Source: Kribbella pratensis
GTDB taxonomy: Bacteria; Actinomycetota; Actinomycetes; Propionibacteriales; Kribbellaceae
Length of the DNA stretch: 64,000 nucleotides
Assembly (NCBI RefSeq): GCF_004365355.1
Contig: NZ_SODP01000003.1
Coordinates: 434,001 to 498,000, forward strand
Direction of reading: 5' to 3'
Shown: in pieces, positions 15,157 to 24,459 of the stretch
Position numbering within the stretch: position 1 is the stretch's first letter
Layout: each line of letters begins with the position of its first letter
The notes under the pieces: model-generated
What the model was told of the DNA's origin: nothing
What the model saw: only the letters and a program-made list of their open reading frames with translations
Databases searched by the model: none
Program-made: the position numbers and the translations under genes

Positions 15157-17802
15157 TCAGCGGAGTGTGATTCTCAGTTCGGTGTGAGAACCCTTCGCCG
15201 GCACCTGGACCTCCGTCCCGCGGGTGGTGGTGACGAGCTTGTACTGCGCCGACCGGCCGTCGACCGTCACACTCCTCACCTTCGCCCCGGACGGGAGTAC
15301 GGCGCCGACCGTGAGCGTCGCGCCGACGCCCTTCACGGTCACATCGGTCGACAACGCCTTACCTGTAAGGCGTGCGGAGACATCGATCGAGCCGCGACCG
15401 ACCCGGATGTTGCTACCGGCCACCTTCTGTTGTCCGGCCGGAACCTGCGGCACCACGGCGATCCTGCCGTGCCCGAGGTCCGGGTCGACGCCGAGCTGCT
15501 GGTGGACCACCGGCCAGAGGATGCCGTACGCGCCCCACGCCTGCAGCGCCATCGAGCGGTCGTAGAACGGCCGGCCGATATTCGCCGCCGAGTCCGGCGA
15601 CGGGGCGATCTCCGGCATCGCGCCGGGGGTCTCCCAGACCGACGGGTCGAGCTGGATCCGGGCGTTGCCGGTCGTGTACGCCTGTTGCTGCTTCGCACCC
15701 ATCCGGCCGAAGTTGCCTTCCGCAACGGCCATGATCGACGTGTTCAGACCGAAGATGCTGCGCTCACTCTTCACCTGCGACACGACCGGATCGCACGTTG
15801 CGCCGGGGTTGCCGGCCGGGTCCGAGGTCGCGCCGGTGCCGGTGTGGAACAGGCCGAATTCGCCTGTGTAGCAAGCCGTTTCACGCTGGTCGAGTGCGAT
15901 GTTTGCGTGGTCGGTCGAGGCGAGCGGCGAGGCCGGCTGACCGGGTCGGTCCAGTACCGCCTCCATCGGTGTCACACCGATCCAGTGCCGCTGGAAGATC
16001 GGAGTGTTGTCGTTCGCCGGGTTGGCCGGGTCGTCGATCGAGTCGGCGTACCCCTTCGCCTGCGGTACCCACCACTGTGCCTCGAAGCGGGACTCGAGGT
16101 CGTTCGCGCGGGTGGTGGCCCACTGCTGCACCTTGGTGTCGTGCTTGGACGCGGCCAGGTCGGCGAGGTCGGTCAGACCGCGGATCAGGTAGACGGTGTT
16201 GTCCAGCTTCTCCACGCCCATTCCGGTGCGTTCGACGTTGCCCAGGCCCTCCGGCCAGCCGTCTCCGTCCTTGTCCAGTTCGCGGTACACGTACTGCAGG
16301 TTCCGCACGCTGAAGTCGTACATCTCGTCGCGGAACTTGTTGTCACCCGTCCACCGCCACAGCAGCGCGACCGTGCTCGGGAACTTCACCGTCTCGTCGG
16401 TGTTGCCGGCGCTCTGGTTCGAGCCGAAGTACACGGAACCGGTCGGAGTGACCTCGTGCGCGACCTTGCCGCTGCGGTTGTTCAGGATGTCGCTGACGTC
16501 GCGCAGCGCCTTGAGATGGTCCTTGACGGTGTCGAACTGACCAGCTGCGACCGCGGCGAACGCGGTGTACTCACCATCGGTCGCGAACAGCCACGGATAG
16601 TCCGGGAAGCCCGCGCCGAACCAGCGCGCGGTCTGGACGGTCCCGGCCGGTGCCGGGTAGTCCTTACCTTCGTTGACGTCCCGGATCTGCAGGTTGTGCG
16701 CCTCCTGCACCGAGTCGGCGAGGTTCTGCTTGCTCCACTCGACGCTCTGCTGCAGCAGCCGGTCACCAGGAAGGTCCACTGCGGATTGTGCGTCGATCTG
16801 CTGCCGTGCGGAGGTCTTTGCCCGCAGCAACTTCTCCGGGTTGCTCAGGGCCTTGCCGTACTCGCGCTGCGCGGCCCGGCTACCCTGGTCCGATCCGGCC
16901 ACCGCGAACCAGATCGTCTTCTGCTGGCCCGCTGACAGCTTCACGTCGTACGTGAGCCGGCCGCCCGTGCCCTTGCCGACGAGCGAGTCGTCACAGCGTG
17001 CGGGCGTCGTCCCGTCCTTCGGGCAGATCACCGCGGGACTCTGCGGCCCGCGGTGGTCCGGACCAAGGGCGTGATCCGTCGGACGCAGGGACGATCCGAC
17101 GAACGCGGCATAGTCGTGCGCCGTCGCGTTCGGGTACGACGGAGTGCCCTGCTCGCGGAACCGGAGCGCTCCGTCGGTGTAGTCGCCGGTGTCCGGCAGG
17201 TTGGCGTCGGCTGCGCCTGGAGTCGTCCAGTCCCACGGGTACGACTGCATCAGCTCGGAGTGCGCGTCCACGTCGAGCTTGACCGTCTTCGCCGTACTCG
17301 AGCTGAGGGTGAGGCCGACCAGCGTCGCGCGGACCCCGTCGGGGACGAAGTCCGTACGGCGTACGTCGACGGAACCGGAGTAGTCGATCCGGCTGTAGCC
17401 GTGACCGCTGGTGTACTTCGCGGCGGCGACGTCCTTGCCGAGCCAGTTGCCGTCGAGACCGAACCAGATGCCGTCGAGCAGCTTGATCGGCTGGCTCCAG
17501 AAGCCACCCATCTCGCCGCGGATGTGCCAGCCGGACGCGGGGTAGAGGCCCGTCTCGTCGCCCATCGCGTAGGCACGGTCGCCGACGACCAGCGACCGCC
17601 GGTCGGGGAGGCGAGTGGTCTCGGACAGCTCGGACGATCCGGCCGAGGCTGTCGGGGTGGAGCTGGTCCTGGACGGCCCGGCGATGGCCGAGGCGGTGCC
17701 CGCGAGGACGGTCGCGGCGGCGAGCAGGGCGATCCCGGCCGTTCGGCGTACCGGTCTGCGGCGGGGTGGAGAGCTACTGCGGTTGGTCGGATAGGGAGTC
17801 AT
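15157..17802 (-). CDS. Secreted glycogen-debranching-like (alpha/alpha)6 glycosidase
   Basis: An 881-residue exported protein. The N terminus has a basic segment with paired arginines (RRRPVRRTAG) and a hydrophobic stretch ending near ASAIAG, a Sec or Tat signal peptide. Residues of about 60-350 form a beta-sandwich, and about 350-790 an (alpha/alpha)6 barrel like amylo-1,6-glucosidase and GH63/GH37-type enzymes, with WFGAGFPDYPWLFATDGEY, RWTGDNKFRDEMYD, DKDGDGWPEG and QRHWIGVTPME as recognisable segments; acidic residues in the DGEY and DGDGWPEG motifs are likely catalytic. The C terminus is a small beta domain. A good AAGGAGG site precedes ATG 17802. It follows the LacI gene by 43 bp on the same strand, so an inducing sugar probably controls both. 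Exact substrate unknown. Confidence 0.75.
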   Translation of the reverse strand: MTPYPTNRSSSPPRRRPVRRTAGIALLAAATVLAGTASAIAGPSRTSSTPTASAGSSELSETTRLPDRRSLVVGDRAYAMGDETGLYPASGWHIRGEMGGFWSQPIKLLDGIWFGLDGNWLGKDVAAAKYTSGHGYSRIDYSGSVDVRRTDFVPDGVRATLVGLTLSSSTAKTVKLDVDAHSELMQSYPWDWTTPGAADANLPDTGDYTDGALRFREQGTPSYPNATAHDYAAFVGSSLRPTDHALGPDHRGPQSPAVICPKDGTTPARCDDSLVGKGTGGRLTYDVKLSAGQQKTIWFAVAGSDQGSRAAQREYGKALSNPEKLLRAKTSARQQIDAQSAVDLPGDRLLQQSVEWSKQNLADSVQEAHNLQIRDVNEGKDYPAPAGTVQTARWFGAGFPDYPWLFATDGEYTAFAAVAAGQFDTVKDHLKALRDVSDILNNRSGKVAHEVTPTGSVYFGSNQSAGNTDETVKFPSTVALLWRWTGDNKFRDEMYDFSVRNLQYVYRELDKDGDGWPEGLGNVERTGMGVEKLDNTVYLIRGLTDLADLAASKHDTKVQQWATTRANDLESRFEAQWWVPQAKGYADSIDDPANPANDNTPIFQRHWIGVTPMEAVLDRPGQPASPLASTDHANIALDQRETACYTGEFGLFHTGTGATSDPAGNPGATCDPVVSQVKSERSIFGLNTSIMAVAEGNFGRMGAKQQQAYTTGNARIQLDPSVWETPGAMPEIAPSPDSAANIGRPFYDRSMALQAWGAYGILWPVVHQQLGVDPDLGHGRIAVVPQVPAGQQKVAGSNIRVGRGSIDVSARLTGKALSTDVTVKGVGATLTVGAVLPSGAKVRSVTVDGRSAQYKLVTTTRGTEVQVPAKGSHTELRITLR

Positions 17803-17845
17803 GGCGGTTCCTCCTTCTCACGGCGCCCGGGGGACAGCGCCGAGG

Positions 17846-18850
17846 TCAGCCAGGGGCTGAGCTGCCCCTGATCACCAGTTCTGGTTGCAGCAAGCGTTCG
17901 CTCGGCGTGCCGTCGGGCGCGCCGGTGAGGATCGTGATCAGTTCGGCGGCGATGTCGTCCATCGGTTGCCGGAGACTGGTCAGGCCGGGGGAGACGACGT
18001 CCGCGAGCGGTGAGTCGTCGAAGCCGGTGACGCCGACCTGATGGCCGGCGGTGAGGCCACGGCGGGTGAGTTCGCGGAGCGCACCGAGCGCGAGAACGTC
18101 GCTCAGGGCAACGATCCCGTCGATCTCGCGGCCGGCGTCGAGCAGCGCCGCGGTGGCCCGGGCGCCTTCGTCGAGGCTGTCCTCGCGGCAGCGCACGGAC
18201 AGTCCGCTGATCGGCAGGCCGAGTGCCTTGCATTCGTCGCGCCAACCGCCCGCGCGATCCTCGGCCAGACCGGACGTCTTCGGCCAGCCCAGGAAGGCGA
18301 TCCGGCGGCGGCCGGTCTCGTACAGGTGCCGGACCGCCATCGCGGAACCGGCCGCACCGTCGACGTCCACCCACGGACCGGGCTGCGTGGTCTGCTTCCA
18401 CACCCGGCCGAAGCTGACGAACGGGATGCCCTGCTCCTTCAGCCAGCCGTGCCGCGGATCGTGCGTCTCGGTCTGCGACAGCACGAACCCGTCGACGAGC
18501 CGGCGGGCGTGCAGATCGTCGTACGTCGGCATGCCGTCGACGCCGGGCGGTGCCGTGAACAGCAGGATGTGCCGGCCGGTGCGTTCGGCGGCGGCACAGA
18601 GGGCGTGCAGGAACTGGTCCATCACCAGATGGGTCTGGTTCGGCCAGTTCGGGACGCAGTAGCCGATCAGCTCGACCGCGCTGGTGCGCAGACTGCGGGC
18701 GTTACGATTGGGCCGGTAGTTGAGCAGCTCGATCGATTTGTTGACGCGTTCGAGCGTGTCCGGCCGGAGCCGGTGCGGGGCGTTAAGGGCGTTCGACACC
18801 GTCTGCACCGACACTTCGGCGTGGGCGGCGACCTGCTTGAGCGTAGCCAC
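17846..18850 (-). CDS. LacI family transcriptional regulator
   Basis: A 334-residue repressor. The N-terminal LacI helix-turn-helix reads TLKQVAAHAEVSVQTVSNALNAPHRLRPDT, with a hinge helix near 45-60, followed by a periplasmic-binding-protein-like sugar domain (LIGYCVP, DGFVLSQTE, RRIAFLGWP, VTGFDDSPLADVVSPGLTSLRQP). It most likely represses itself and the downstream glycosidase until a sugar binds. A clear LacI-type palindrome lies at 18868-18885, 17 bp upstream of its start codon. Confidence 0.93.
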   Translation of the reverse strand: MATLKQVAAHAEVSVQTVSNALNAPHRLRPDTLERVNKSIELLNYRPNRNARSLRTSAVELIGYCVPNWPNQTHLVMDQFLHALCAAAERTGRHILLFTAPPGVDGMPTYDDLHARRLVDGFVLSQTETHDPRHGWLKEQGIPFVSFGRVWKQTTQPGPWVDVDGAAGSAMAVRHLYETGRRRIAFLGWPKTSGLAEDRAGGWRDECKALGLPISGLSVRCREDSLDEGARATAALLDAGREIDGIVALSDVLALGALRELTRRGLTAGHQVGVTGFDDSPLADVVSPGLTSLRQPMDDIAAELITILTGAPDGTPSERLLQPELVIRGSSAPG

Positions 18851-18867
18851 AGCGACCTCCCACGGGC

Positions 18868-18885
18868 GTTTTGAACGTTAAAAAC
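18868..18885. promoter_or_regulatory. LacI-type operator
   Basis: GTTTTGAACGTTAAAAAC at 18868-18885 is an 18-bp palindrome around a central AACGTT with one mismatched pair. Size, symmetry and central CG are typical of LacI-family operators, and it lies directly upstream of the LacI gene, so autoregulation is likely. Confidence 0.75.
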
Positions 18886-18925
18886 ATCCGCAGTCTGCCC
18901 CGGCCTCTCCAACACTGTCAACGGT

Positions 18926-19702
18926 TCAGAGCGACGGCGGCCCCTGCCGGATAATCGCCAGCGTCTCCTCGACCCCCATCGGCGCGATCCACCGCCCCCA
19001 CCACGCGGCCCCCGCCGCCGCGAACGCCGCCGGCTCACCCCCACTGACCTTCACTTCGCGCGCGCCGTCGTCCAGCAGCCCGCGGACATCGTCAGGAGTG
19101 ATCTGCTGCGGCGCATCCGTGCTCCCCTTGTAGGCACAGGACCCGCCCCACCGCAGAATCCGTCGCCTGACGGCAGGCACCAACATGTTCCCGCCCACCC
19201 AGACAGGAATCCGCGGCTCCTGCACCGGCCGGGCCGTCAGTTGCACGTCCTCCAAGCGGTAATGCTTCCCCGTGAAACTGACCGGCTCGCCACTCCACAG
19301 CCGGTCGATCAGCTCCAGCCCTTCGTCGAGCATCTCGGCCAGCACCTTCGGACTCTTCTCCTCCAGGAACGGATCGCCCGGATCCCCGATCCCGACCCCC
19401 AGCACCATCCGGCCGTCGGAGAGGTGGTCCAGTGCAACAGCCTCGGCCGCCACCTTCCAGGGCCGCCGCCGGGGCAACGGTGTCACCGTCGTACCGATCC
19501 GGATCCGCTCGGTCGCCACCGCCATCGCCGCCAGGCAGATCCACGGGTCGTACGTCGGCAGGGACGCGTCGCCCTGGTAGACCAGGTAGTCCTCCAGGAA
19601 CAGCGCATCCCAGCCAGAGTCCTCCACCGCGCGGGCAAGCTCAGCCAGCCCCCGCGGATCCCGCCCGTCACCTACTGCCCCGACCGTCACGGAAAACTTC
19701 AC
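18926..19702 (-). CDS. LLM class (F420-dependent) oxidoreductase
   Basis: A 258-residue luciferase-like TIM-barrel protein beginning MKFSVTVGAVGDGRDPRGLAELARAVEDSGWDALFLEDYLV. ERIRIGTTVTPLPRRRPWKVAAEAVALDHLSDGRMVLGVGIGDPGDPF and PRIPVWVGGN are the usual cofactor-site segments. Members use coenzyme F420 or FMN; the substrate cannot be told. The gene stands alone on the minus strand, with a family-2 palindromic element just upstream at 19741-19828. Confidence 0.88.
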   Translation of the reverse strand: MKFSVTVGAVGDGRDPRGLAELARAVEDSGWDALFLEDYLVYQGDASLPTYDPWICLAAMAVATERIRIGTTVTPLPRRRPWKVAAEAVALDHLSDGRMVLGVGIGDPGDPFLEEKSPKVLAEMLDEGLELIDRLWSGEPVSFTGKHYRLEDVQLTARPVQEPRIPVWVGGNMLVPAVRRRILRWGGSCAYKGSTDAPQQITPDDVRGLLDDGAREVKVSGGEPAAFAAAGAAWWGRWIAPMGVEETLAIIRQGPPSL

Positions 19703-19740
19703 AGCCCGACGCTATCCATCCCCACCGACAGCCGGGAGGC

Positions 19741-19828
19741 GGATCTCCAGGCCATCACAATTGCGTGCTCCGGAGCGGATCCCGCGTGACGGTCGCCTGG
19801 GCGCCCGATTGTGATGGCCTGGGGATCC
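19741..19828. repeat. 88-nt palindromic element, family 2, copy A
   Basis: GGATCTCCAGGCCATCACAA (from 19741) is the inverted repeat of the DNA ending at 19828 (ATTGTGATGGCCTGGGGATCC, one mismatch over 21 nt). A related element lies at 41658-41749. Its right end lies 4 nt beyond the stop codon of the SDR gene on the minus strand, so it may act as that gene's terminator or stabilising 3' hairpin. Confidence 0.8.
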
Positions 19829-19832
19829 GGAC

Positions 19833-20573
19833 TCAGGCGGTGTGGCCGCCGTCGATGGTGAGTTCGGTGCCGGTGATGTACGCCGCGTGCGGGCCGGCCA
19901 GGTAGGTGATCGCCGCCGCGACCTCGAGCGGGCTGCCGAAGCGGTCCAGGGCGAGGTCCGCGATCTGCGCCGCCGCGAACGGACCGTCGGCCGGATTCAT
20001 ATCGGTGTTGATCGGGCCGGGCTGGACGACGTTCGACGTGATGTTGCGTGCCCCCAGTTCGCGGGCCAACGCCTTGCTCAGCCCGACCAGTGCGGCCTTG
20101 CTCATCGCGTACAGCGTCATGCCAGGACTCGTGACCCGGCCCGCGGCGCAGCTGCCGAGGTGGATCAGCCGGCCACCGTCGGAGAGCAGCGGTACGGCGG
20201 CCTGTGTCGCGGCGTACACGCCTCGTACGTTGACCGCGAGCACTCGGTCGACGTCGGCGAGGGTGAGATCACCGATCGGCGCGATCGCTCCCACGCCGGC
20301 GTTGTTCACCAGAATGTCCAGCCCGCCGAGGGATTCCGCAGCCTGTCGTACGCCGTCGCCGACCGCGACCGCATCCGCCGCATCGACCGCGAGGGCAACG
20401 GCACGCCGCCCGAGGCTCTCGATCTCCTTCACCACTGTTGCCGCCGCATCCGCGGACGCGTTGTAGGTGATCACGACGTCGGCGCCCTTCGCTGCCAGCG
20501 CGATCGCGGTGGCCGCTCCGATCCCGCGGCTGCCACCTGTCACCATTGCCTTCTTGCCAAGCAGTTCGTTCAT
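19833..20573 (-). CDS. Short-chain dehydrogenase/reductase (SDR)
   Basis: A 246-residue classical SDR. TGGSRGIG near residues 13-20 binds the nucleotide, NNAG follows near 90, and the catalytic serine and YxxxK are in HLGSCAAG and YAMSKAALV. The C terminus TELTIDGGHTA is typical of the FabG-like group. An NADP preference is suggested by the residues after the second strand but is not certain. ATG 20573 was chosen; a longer frame upstream is not homologous. It is divergent from the Ada-AlkA gene, and its 3' end abuts the palindromic element at 19741-19828. Confidence 0.9.
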   Translation of the reverse strand: MNELLGKKAMVTGGSRGIGAATAIALAAKGADVVITYNASADAAATVVKEIESLGRRAVALAVDAADAVAVGDGVRQAAESLGGLDILVNNAGVGAIAPIGDLTLADVDRVLAVNVRGVYAATQAAVPLLSDGGRLIHLGSCAAGRVTSPGMTLYAMSKAALVGLSKALARELGARNITSNVVQPGPINTDMNPADGPFAAAQIADLALDRFGSPLEVAAAITYLAGPHAAYITGTELTIDGGHTA

Positions 20574-20703
20574 GCCGACCAGTCCACGCGAGCCGCGATG
20601 GTGAAGCTGGCGAGAATCCGCCACCGGATCGTCGCGTCGCAAAACCGCGATCCGCCCCACCTCCATGTCGTAAAACCGCTAGCGACTGTCGGTGGCGGCA
20701 GGG

Positions 20704-22185
20704 ATGCTGGAGGACGTGTACGAGTGCAGGGAGCGATGTGTCCGGGCCGTCCAGTCCAAGGATGCGCGGTTCGACGGGTGGTTCTTCACCGCCGTTCTGA
20801 CCACGAAGATCTACTGCCGGCCGAGCTGCCCGGTGGTGCCGCCGAAGGTCGAGAACATGCGGTTCTACCCGAGCGCGGCCGCGGCGCAGCAGGCCGGATT
20901 CCGCGCCTGCAAGCGGTGTCGTCCCGACGCGAGCCCGGGCTCCCCGGAGTGGAACGACCGCGCCGACCTCGTGGCCCGTGCGATGCGCCTGATCGCGGAC
21001 GGCGTCGTCGACCGCGACGGCGTGCCGGGCCTGGCCGGTCAGCTCGGGTATAGCGTGCGGCAGGTGCAGCGGCAACTGCTGGCTGAGCTCGGCGCCGGCC
21101 CGCTCGCGCTGGCTCGGGCGCAGCGTGCACAGACCGCGCGCCTGCTGATCGAGACGAGCAACCTGCAGATGGCCGACGTCGCGTTCGCCGCCGGGTTCTC
21201 GAGTGTGCGGACGTTCAACGAGACGGTGCAGGAGGTCTTCGCCCTCTCTCCGACCGAGCTGCGCCGCCGCGCCCGCCGGGGTACGACGACTGCCGCGCCG
21301 GGCACGATCTCGCTGCGTCTCCCGTTCCGCGCGCCGTTGACGCCGGACAATCTGTTCGGTCACCTGATCGCGACCGGCGTACCAGGTGTCGAGGAGTGGC
21401 GGGACGGGCACTACCGGCGCACCCTGCGACTCCCGCACGGTCATGGCGTGGTTGCGTTGCGGCCCATGCCCGACCACATCGCTTGTCAGCTCTCGCTCAC
21501 CGATCAGCGCGACCTGGCGATCGCAATCAGCCGCTGCCGGCGGATGCTCGACCTCGATGCGGATCCGATCGCGGTCGACGACCTGCTGAGCGAGGACCCG
21601 GTGCTCGCGCCGCTGATCGTGAAGGCGCCGGGGCGCCGGGTTCCGCATACGGTCGACGGCGAGGAGTTCGCCGTACGCGCGGTGCTGGGGCAGCAGGTGT
21701 CGACCGCGGCTGCACGGACGCACGCTCATCGCTTGGTGGTGCAGCACGGTGAGCCGATCGAGGATGCGGCCGGCGGGCTGACGCATCTGTTCCCGACGAT
21801 GCCGGCGCTCGCCGGGCTCGACCCGGAGACGCTGGCGTTTCCGAAGTCCCGGCGTACGACGTTGATGACGCTGGTGCGGACGCTGGCCGAGGGGGAGATC
21901 GATCTCGGCGCCGGTGCGGACTGGGATCGCGCACGGGAGCAACTCGCGGCGCTGCCGGGGATCGGGCCGTGGACGGTCGAGTCGATCGCGATGCGCGCGC
22001 TCGGTGACCCGGATGCCTTTGTGGCCAGTGATTTAGGTATCCGCTACGCCGCCCGTGACCTAGGCTTGCCCGAGGCCCCCAAACTCCTGACCGACCACGC
22101 CCGTGCGTGGCGGCCTTGGCGTGCGTACGCCGTCCAGTACTTGTGGGCCACCGGCGACCATGCGATCAACAAGATTCCGGAGTGA
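20704..22185 (+). CDS. Ada N-domain/AraC/AlkA fusion: alkylation sensor and DNA glycosylase
   Basis: A 493-residue three-part protein. Residues 1-75 are the Ada zinc domain with C38, C42, C69 and C72 at the same positions as in E. coli Ada; C38 is the methylphosphotriester acceptor. Residues of about 85-200 are an AraC-type DNA-binding domain. Residues 205-490 are AlkA-type 3-methyladenine DNA glycosylase II, with the helix-hairpin-helix LPGIGPWTVESIAMRALGDPDAFVASDLGIR including the catalytic aspartate. The match of cysteine positions supports ATG 20704 over GTG 20692. It lies upstream of a GNAT gene and ogt, so it is likely both activator and repair enzyme of an adaptive alkylation response. 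Confidence 0.93.
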   Translation: MLEDVYECRERCVRAVQSKDARFDGWFFTAVLTTKIYCRPSCPVVPPKVENMRFYPSAAAAQQAGFRACKRCRPDASPGSPEWNDRADLVARAMRLIADGVVDRDGVPGLAGQLGYSVRQVQRQLLAELGAGPLALARAQRAQTARLLIETSNLQMADVAFAAGFSSVRTFNETVQEVFALSPTELRRRARRGTTTAAPGTISLRLPFRAPLTPDNLFGHLIATGVPGVEEWRDGHYRRTLRLPHGHGVVALRPMPDHIACQLSLTDQRDLAIAISRCRRMLDLDADPIAVDDLLSEDPVLAPLIVKAPGRRVPHTVDGEEFAVRAVLGQQVSTAAARTHAHRLVVQHGEPIEDAAGGLTHLFPTMPALAGLDPETLAFPKSRRTTLMTLVRTLAEGEIDLGAGADWDRAREQLAALPGIGPWTVESIAMRALGDPDAFVASDLGIRYAARDLGLPEAPKLLTDHARAWRPWRAYAVQYLWATGDHAINKIPE

Positions 22186-22187
22186 GA

Positions 22188-22742
22188 ATGACCGACCTGA
22201 CCACCGACCGTCTGTTGCTGCGTCAGTGGCGTGACTCCGACCGGGAGCCGTTCGCCGCGTTGAACGCCGACCCGGCGGTGATGGAGCACTTCCCGGCGCT
22301 GCAGACCCGAGAGCAGAGCGACGACCTCATCGACCGGAACATCCCGGAGCTCGACGGCCGCGGCTGGGGCCTGTGGGCGATGGAGGTGAAGGACACCGGC
22401 GAGTTCATCGGCTTCACCGGGCTGAACGTGCCGACCTTCGAGGCGCCGTTCCTGCCCGGCGTCGAGATCGGCTGGCGCCTGGCGAAAGGTGCCTGGGGCA
22501 ACGGTTATGCGACCGAGGCGGCCCGGGCCGTGCTGGCGTACGCGTTCGGACCAGCCGGATTGAGCGGGATCGTCTCGTTCACCGCGACCACCAATCTGCC
22601 GTCGCAGCGGGTGATGCAGCGGATCGGGATGGTGCACGACCAGGCCGGCGACTTCGACCATCCTCGTGTCGAGGACGGCCACCGCCTGCAGCGGCACGTG
22701 CTCTACCGGATCACCCGCGCCCAATGGGAATCCACTCAGTGA
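22188..22742 (+). CDS. GNAT family acetyltransferase (RimJ/RimL-like)
   Basis: A 184-residue acetyltransferase beginning TTDRLLLRQWRDSDREPFAALNADPAVMEHF, the usual start of the Acetyltransf_3 (RimJ-like) group. GVEIGWRLAKGAWGNGYATEAARAVLAYAF carries the acetyl-CoA motif (here AKGAWGNGYATEA), and LPSQRVMQRIGM is the last conserved helix. The start lies two bases after the Ada-AlkA stop with GGAGTGAG, and its stop overlaps the ogt start by 4 bp. It may act on a protein N terminus or a small amine; its link to DNA repair is by position only. Confidence 0.88.
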   Translation: MTDLTTDRLLLRQWRDSDREPFAALNADPAVMEHFPALQTREQSDDLIDRNIPELDGRGWGLWAMEVKDTGEFIGFTGLNVPTFEAPFLPGVEIGWRLAKGAWGNGYATEAARAVLAYAFGPAGLSGIVSFTATTNLPSQRVMQRIGMVHDQAGDFDHPRVEDGHRLQRHVLYRITRAQWESTQ

Positions 22743-23230
22743 CGTACGCAGTCATCGACAGCCCGCTCGGTCCTCTCACCCTCGTGGGGACCGACGCGGG
22801 CGCGCTCACCGGCCTGTACATGGACCAACAGCGCTACCGCCCCGAGGAATCCGGCTTCGGTGACCGTGACGACTCGACCTTGCGCGCGGTCGCCGAGCAA
22901 CTGGACGAGTATTTCCACCACGGCCGCACGAAGTTCGACGTACCGCTGCACCTGGTCGGCACGGATTTCCAGCGCCGGATCTGGACCGCCCTGCAGGACA
23001 TCCCGTACGGCGAGACCACCACGTACGGCGGTCTCGCCTCCGCGCTCGGGCTGAAGCCGCAATCGGCCCGCGCGGTCGGCCTCGCGAACGGGAAGAACCC
23101 GATCAGCATCATCGTCCCGTGCCACCGCCTGGTCGGCTCGACCGGCAGCCTCACCGGCTACGGCGGCGGCGTCCACCGCAAACAGGCCCTCCTCGATCAC
23201 GAGCGCGGACTCCAGCCACTGATCAACTGA
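22739..23230 (+). CDS. ogt: Methylated-DNA-protein-cysteine methyltransferase
   Basis: A 163-residue O6-alkylguanine-DNA alkyltransferase, which moves alkyl groups from O6-guanine onto its own cysteine. The active site is IIVPCHRLVGSTGSLTGYGGG, with C128 in PCHR; DIPYGETTTYGGLA and SARAVGLANGKNPI are the DNA-binding helix region. GTG 22739 overlaps the GNAT stop (GTGA) and gives the common start; ATG 22724 is an alternative. With the Ada-AlkA protein it completes an alkylation repair operon. Confidence 0.95.
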   Translation: MTYAVIDSPLGPLTLVGTDAGALTGLYMDQQRYRPEESGFGDRDDSTLRAVAEQLDEYFHHGRTKFDVPLHLVGTDFQRRIWTALQDIPYGETTTYGGLASALGLKPQSARAVGLANGKNPISIIVPCHRLVGSTGSLTGYGGGVHRKQALLDHERGLQPLIN

Positions 23231-23246
23231 GCCGGCGCAGGCGCAT

Positions 23247-24458
23247 TCACGCTTGCGGTTGGCGGTCGAGCTCCTCGGCGGCGGGTTTGGTCAGTGCGGG
23301 CGATCCGCGCTTGAACAGGCGCCGGGCCAGCGGCTCGGTGTAGCGGGCGGCGATCGGGCCGAGGACGACCAGGATCAGCACGTACGCCGTGGCGAGCGGC
23401 CCAAGCTTCGGCTCGACCCCGACGGCCAGGCCGGCGATCACGATCGAGAACTCACCGCGGGCCACGAGCGTCCCACCCGCCCGCCAGCGTCCTGCGGTCG
23501 AGATGCCGGCCCGGCGGGCGGCGTACCAGCCGGTGGCGATCTTGGTGAGTGCCGTGAGTACGGCGAGGCCGAACGCGATCGCCAGCACCGGCGGGATCTT
23601 CGCGGGGTCGGTGCTCAACCCGAAGAACACGAAGAAGACTGCGGCGAACAGATCACGGAGCGGAGCGAGCAGGTTCCGCGCACCGTGCGCGACCTCGCCG
23701 GACAACGCGATCCCGACCAGGAACGCGCCCACTGCCGCCGACACCTGGAGGTGCTGCGCAATCCCCGCGACGAGCAGCGTCAGACCAAGCACGACCAGCA
23801 GCAGCATCTCGGGGTTGTCGGACGACACCGCCCGGCTGATCACCCGCCCGTACCGCAGCGCGATGAACAGCACCACGCTCACCGTCCCCAGCGAGATCAG
23901 CAGCGTCACGCTTCCACCGGCCAGCCCGACGCCCGCGAGCAGAGCGGTGAGGATCGGCAGGTAGACCGCCATCGACAGGTCCTCGAGCACCAGGATCCCG
24001 AGTACGACGGGGGTCTCGCGGTTGCCCAATCGTCCGAGGTCCCCGACCACCTTCGCGATCACGCCCGACGACGAGATCCACGTGACACCGGCCAACGCAA
24101 CCGCGGCCACCGGACCCCAGCCGAGCAGCAACGCCACGGCAGCACCCGGTAACGCGTTCAGCAGGAAGTCCACCGCACCCGAGACGTACTGCGTCTTCAG
24201 CGTGCCGACCAGATCGGACGCGGTGTACTCGAGGCCGAGCAGCAACAGCAGCAGGATCACGCCGATCTCGGCGCCGGTGGCAACGAATTCCTCACTCGCT
24301 GCCAACGGCAACAATCCGCCGTGCCCGAACGCGAGCCCGGCCAACAGATACAGGGGGATCGGAGAGAATCCGAGCCGGCCCGCGATCCGGCCGAGGATGC
24401 CCAGGGCAAGGATGACCGCGCCCAGCTCGATCAGCAGAGCGGTGATGTTCTCGTGCAT
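23247..24458 (-). CDS. Cation/proton antiporter (CPA2 family, KhtU-like)
   Basis: A 403-residue membrane protein with about twelve to thirteen helices. LGFSPIPLYLLAGLAFGHGGL, GVTWISSSGVIAKVVGDLGRLGNRETPVVLGILVLEDLSMAVYLPILTAL (with the conserved S-S and ED motif of the ion site) and AVGAFLVGIALSGEVAHGARNLLAPLRDLFAAVFFVFFGLS place it in the CPA2 (KefB/KhtU) family. It probably exchanges potassium, or sodium, for protons. ATG 24458 lies one base after the stop of the TrkA-C gene; GTG 24467 is an alternative start overlapping it. The gene pair resembles khtT-khtU of Bacillus. Confidence 0.9.
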   Translation of the reverse strand: MHENITALLIELGAVILALGILGRIAGRLGFSPIPLYLLAGLAFGHGGLLPLAASEEFVATGAEIGVILLLLLLGLEYTASDLVGTLKTQYVSGAVDFLLNALPGAAVALLLGWGPVAAVALAGVTWISSSGVIAKVVGDLGRLGNRETPVVLGILVLEDLSMAVYLPILTALLAGVGLAGGSVTLLISLGTVSVVLFIALRYGRVISRAVSSDNPEMLLLVVLGLTLLVAGIAQHLQVSAAVGAFLVGIALSGEVAHGARNLLAPLRDLFAAVFFVFFGLSTDPAKIPPVLAIAFGLAVLTALTKIATGWYAARRAGISTAGRWRAGGTLVARGEFSIVIAGLAVGVEPKLGPLATAYVLILVVLGPIAARYTEPLARRLFKRGSPALTKPAAEELDRQPQA

Positions 24459-24459
24459 C

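Noticed and set aside
14911..16935. A 674-codon plus-strand frame opposite the glycosidase gene
   Set aside because: It is a GC-driven shadow of the minus-strand glycosidase gene, which has a signal peptide, domain motifs, ribosome site and terminator.
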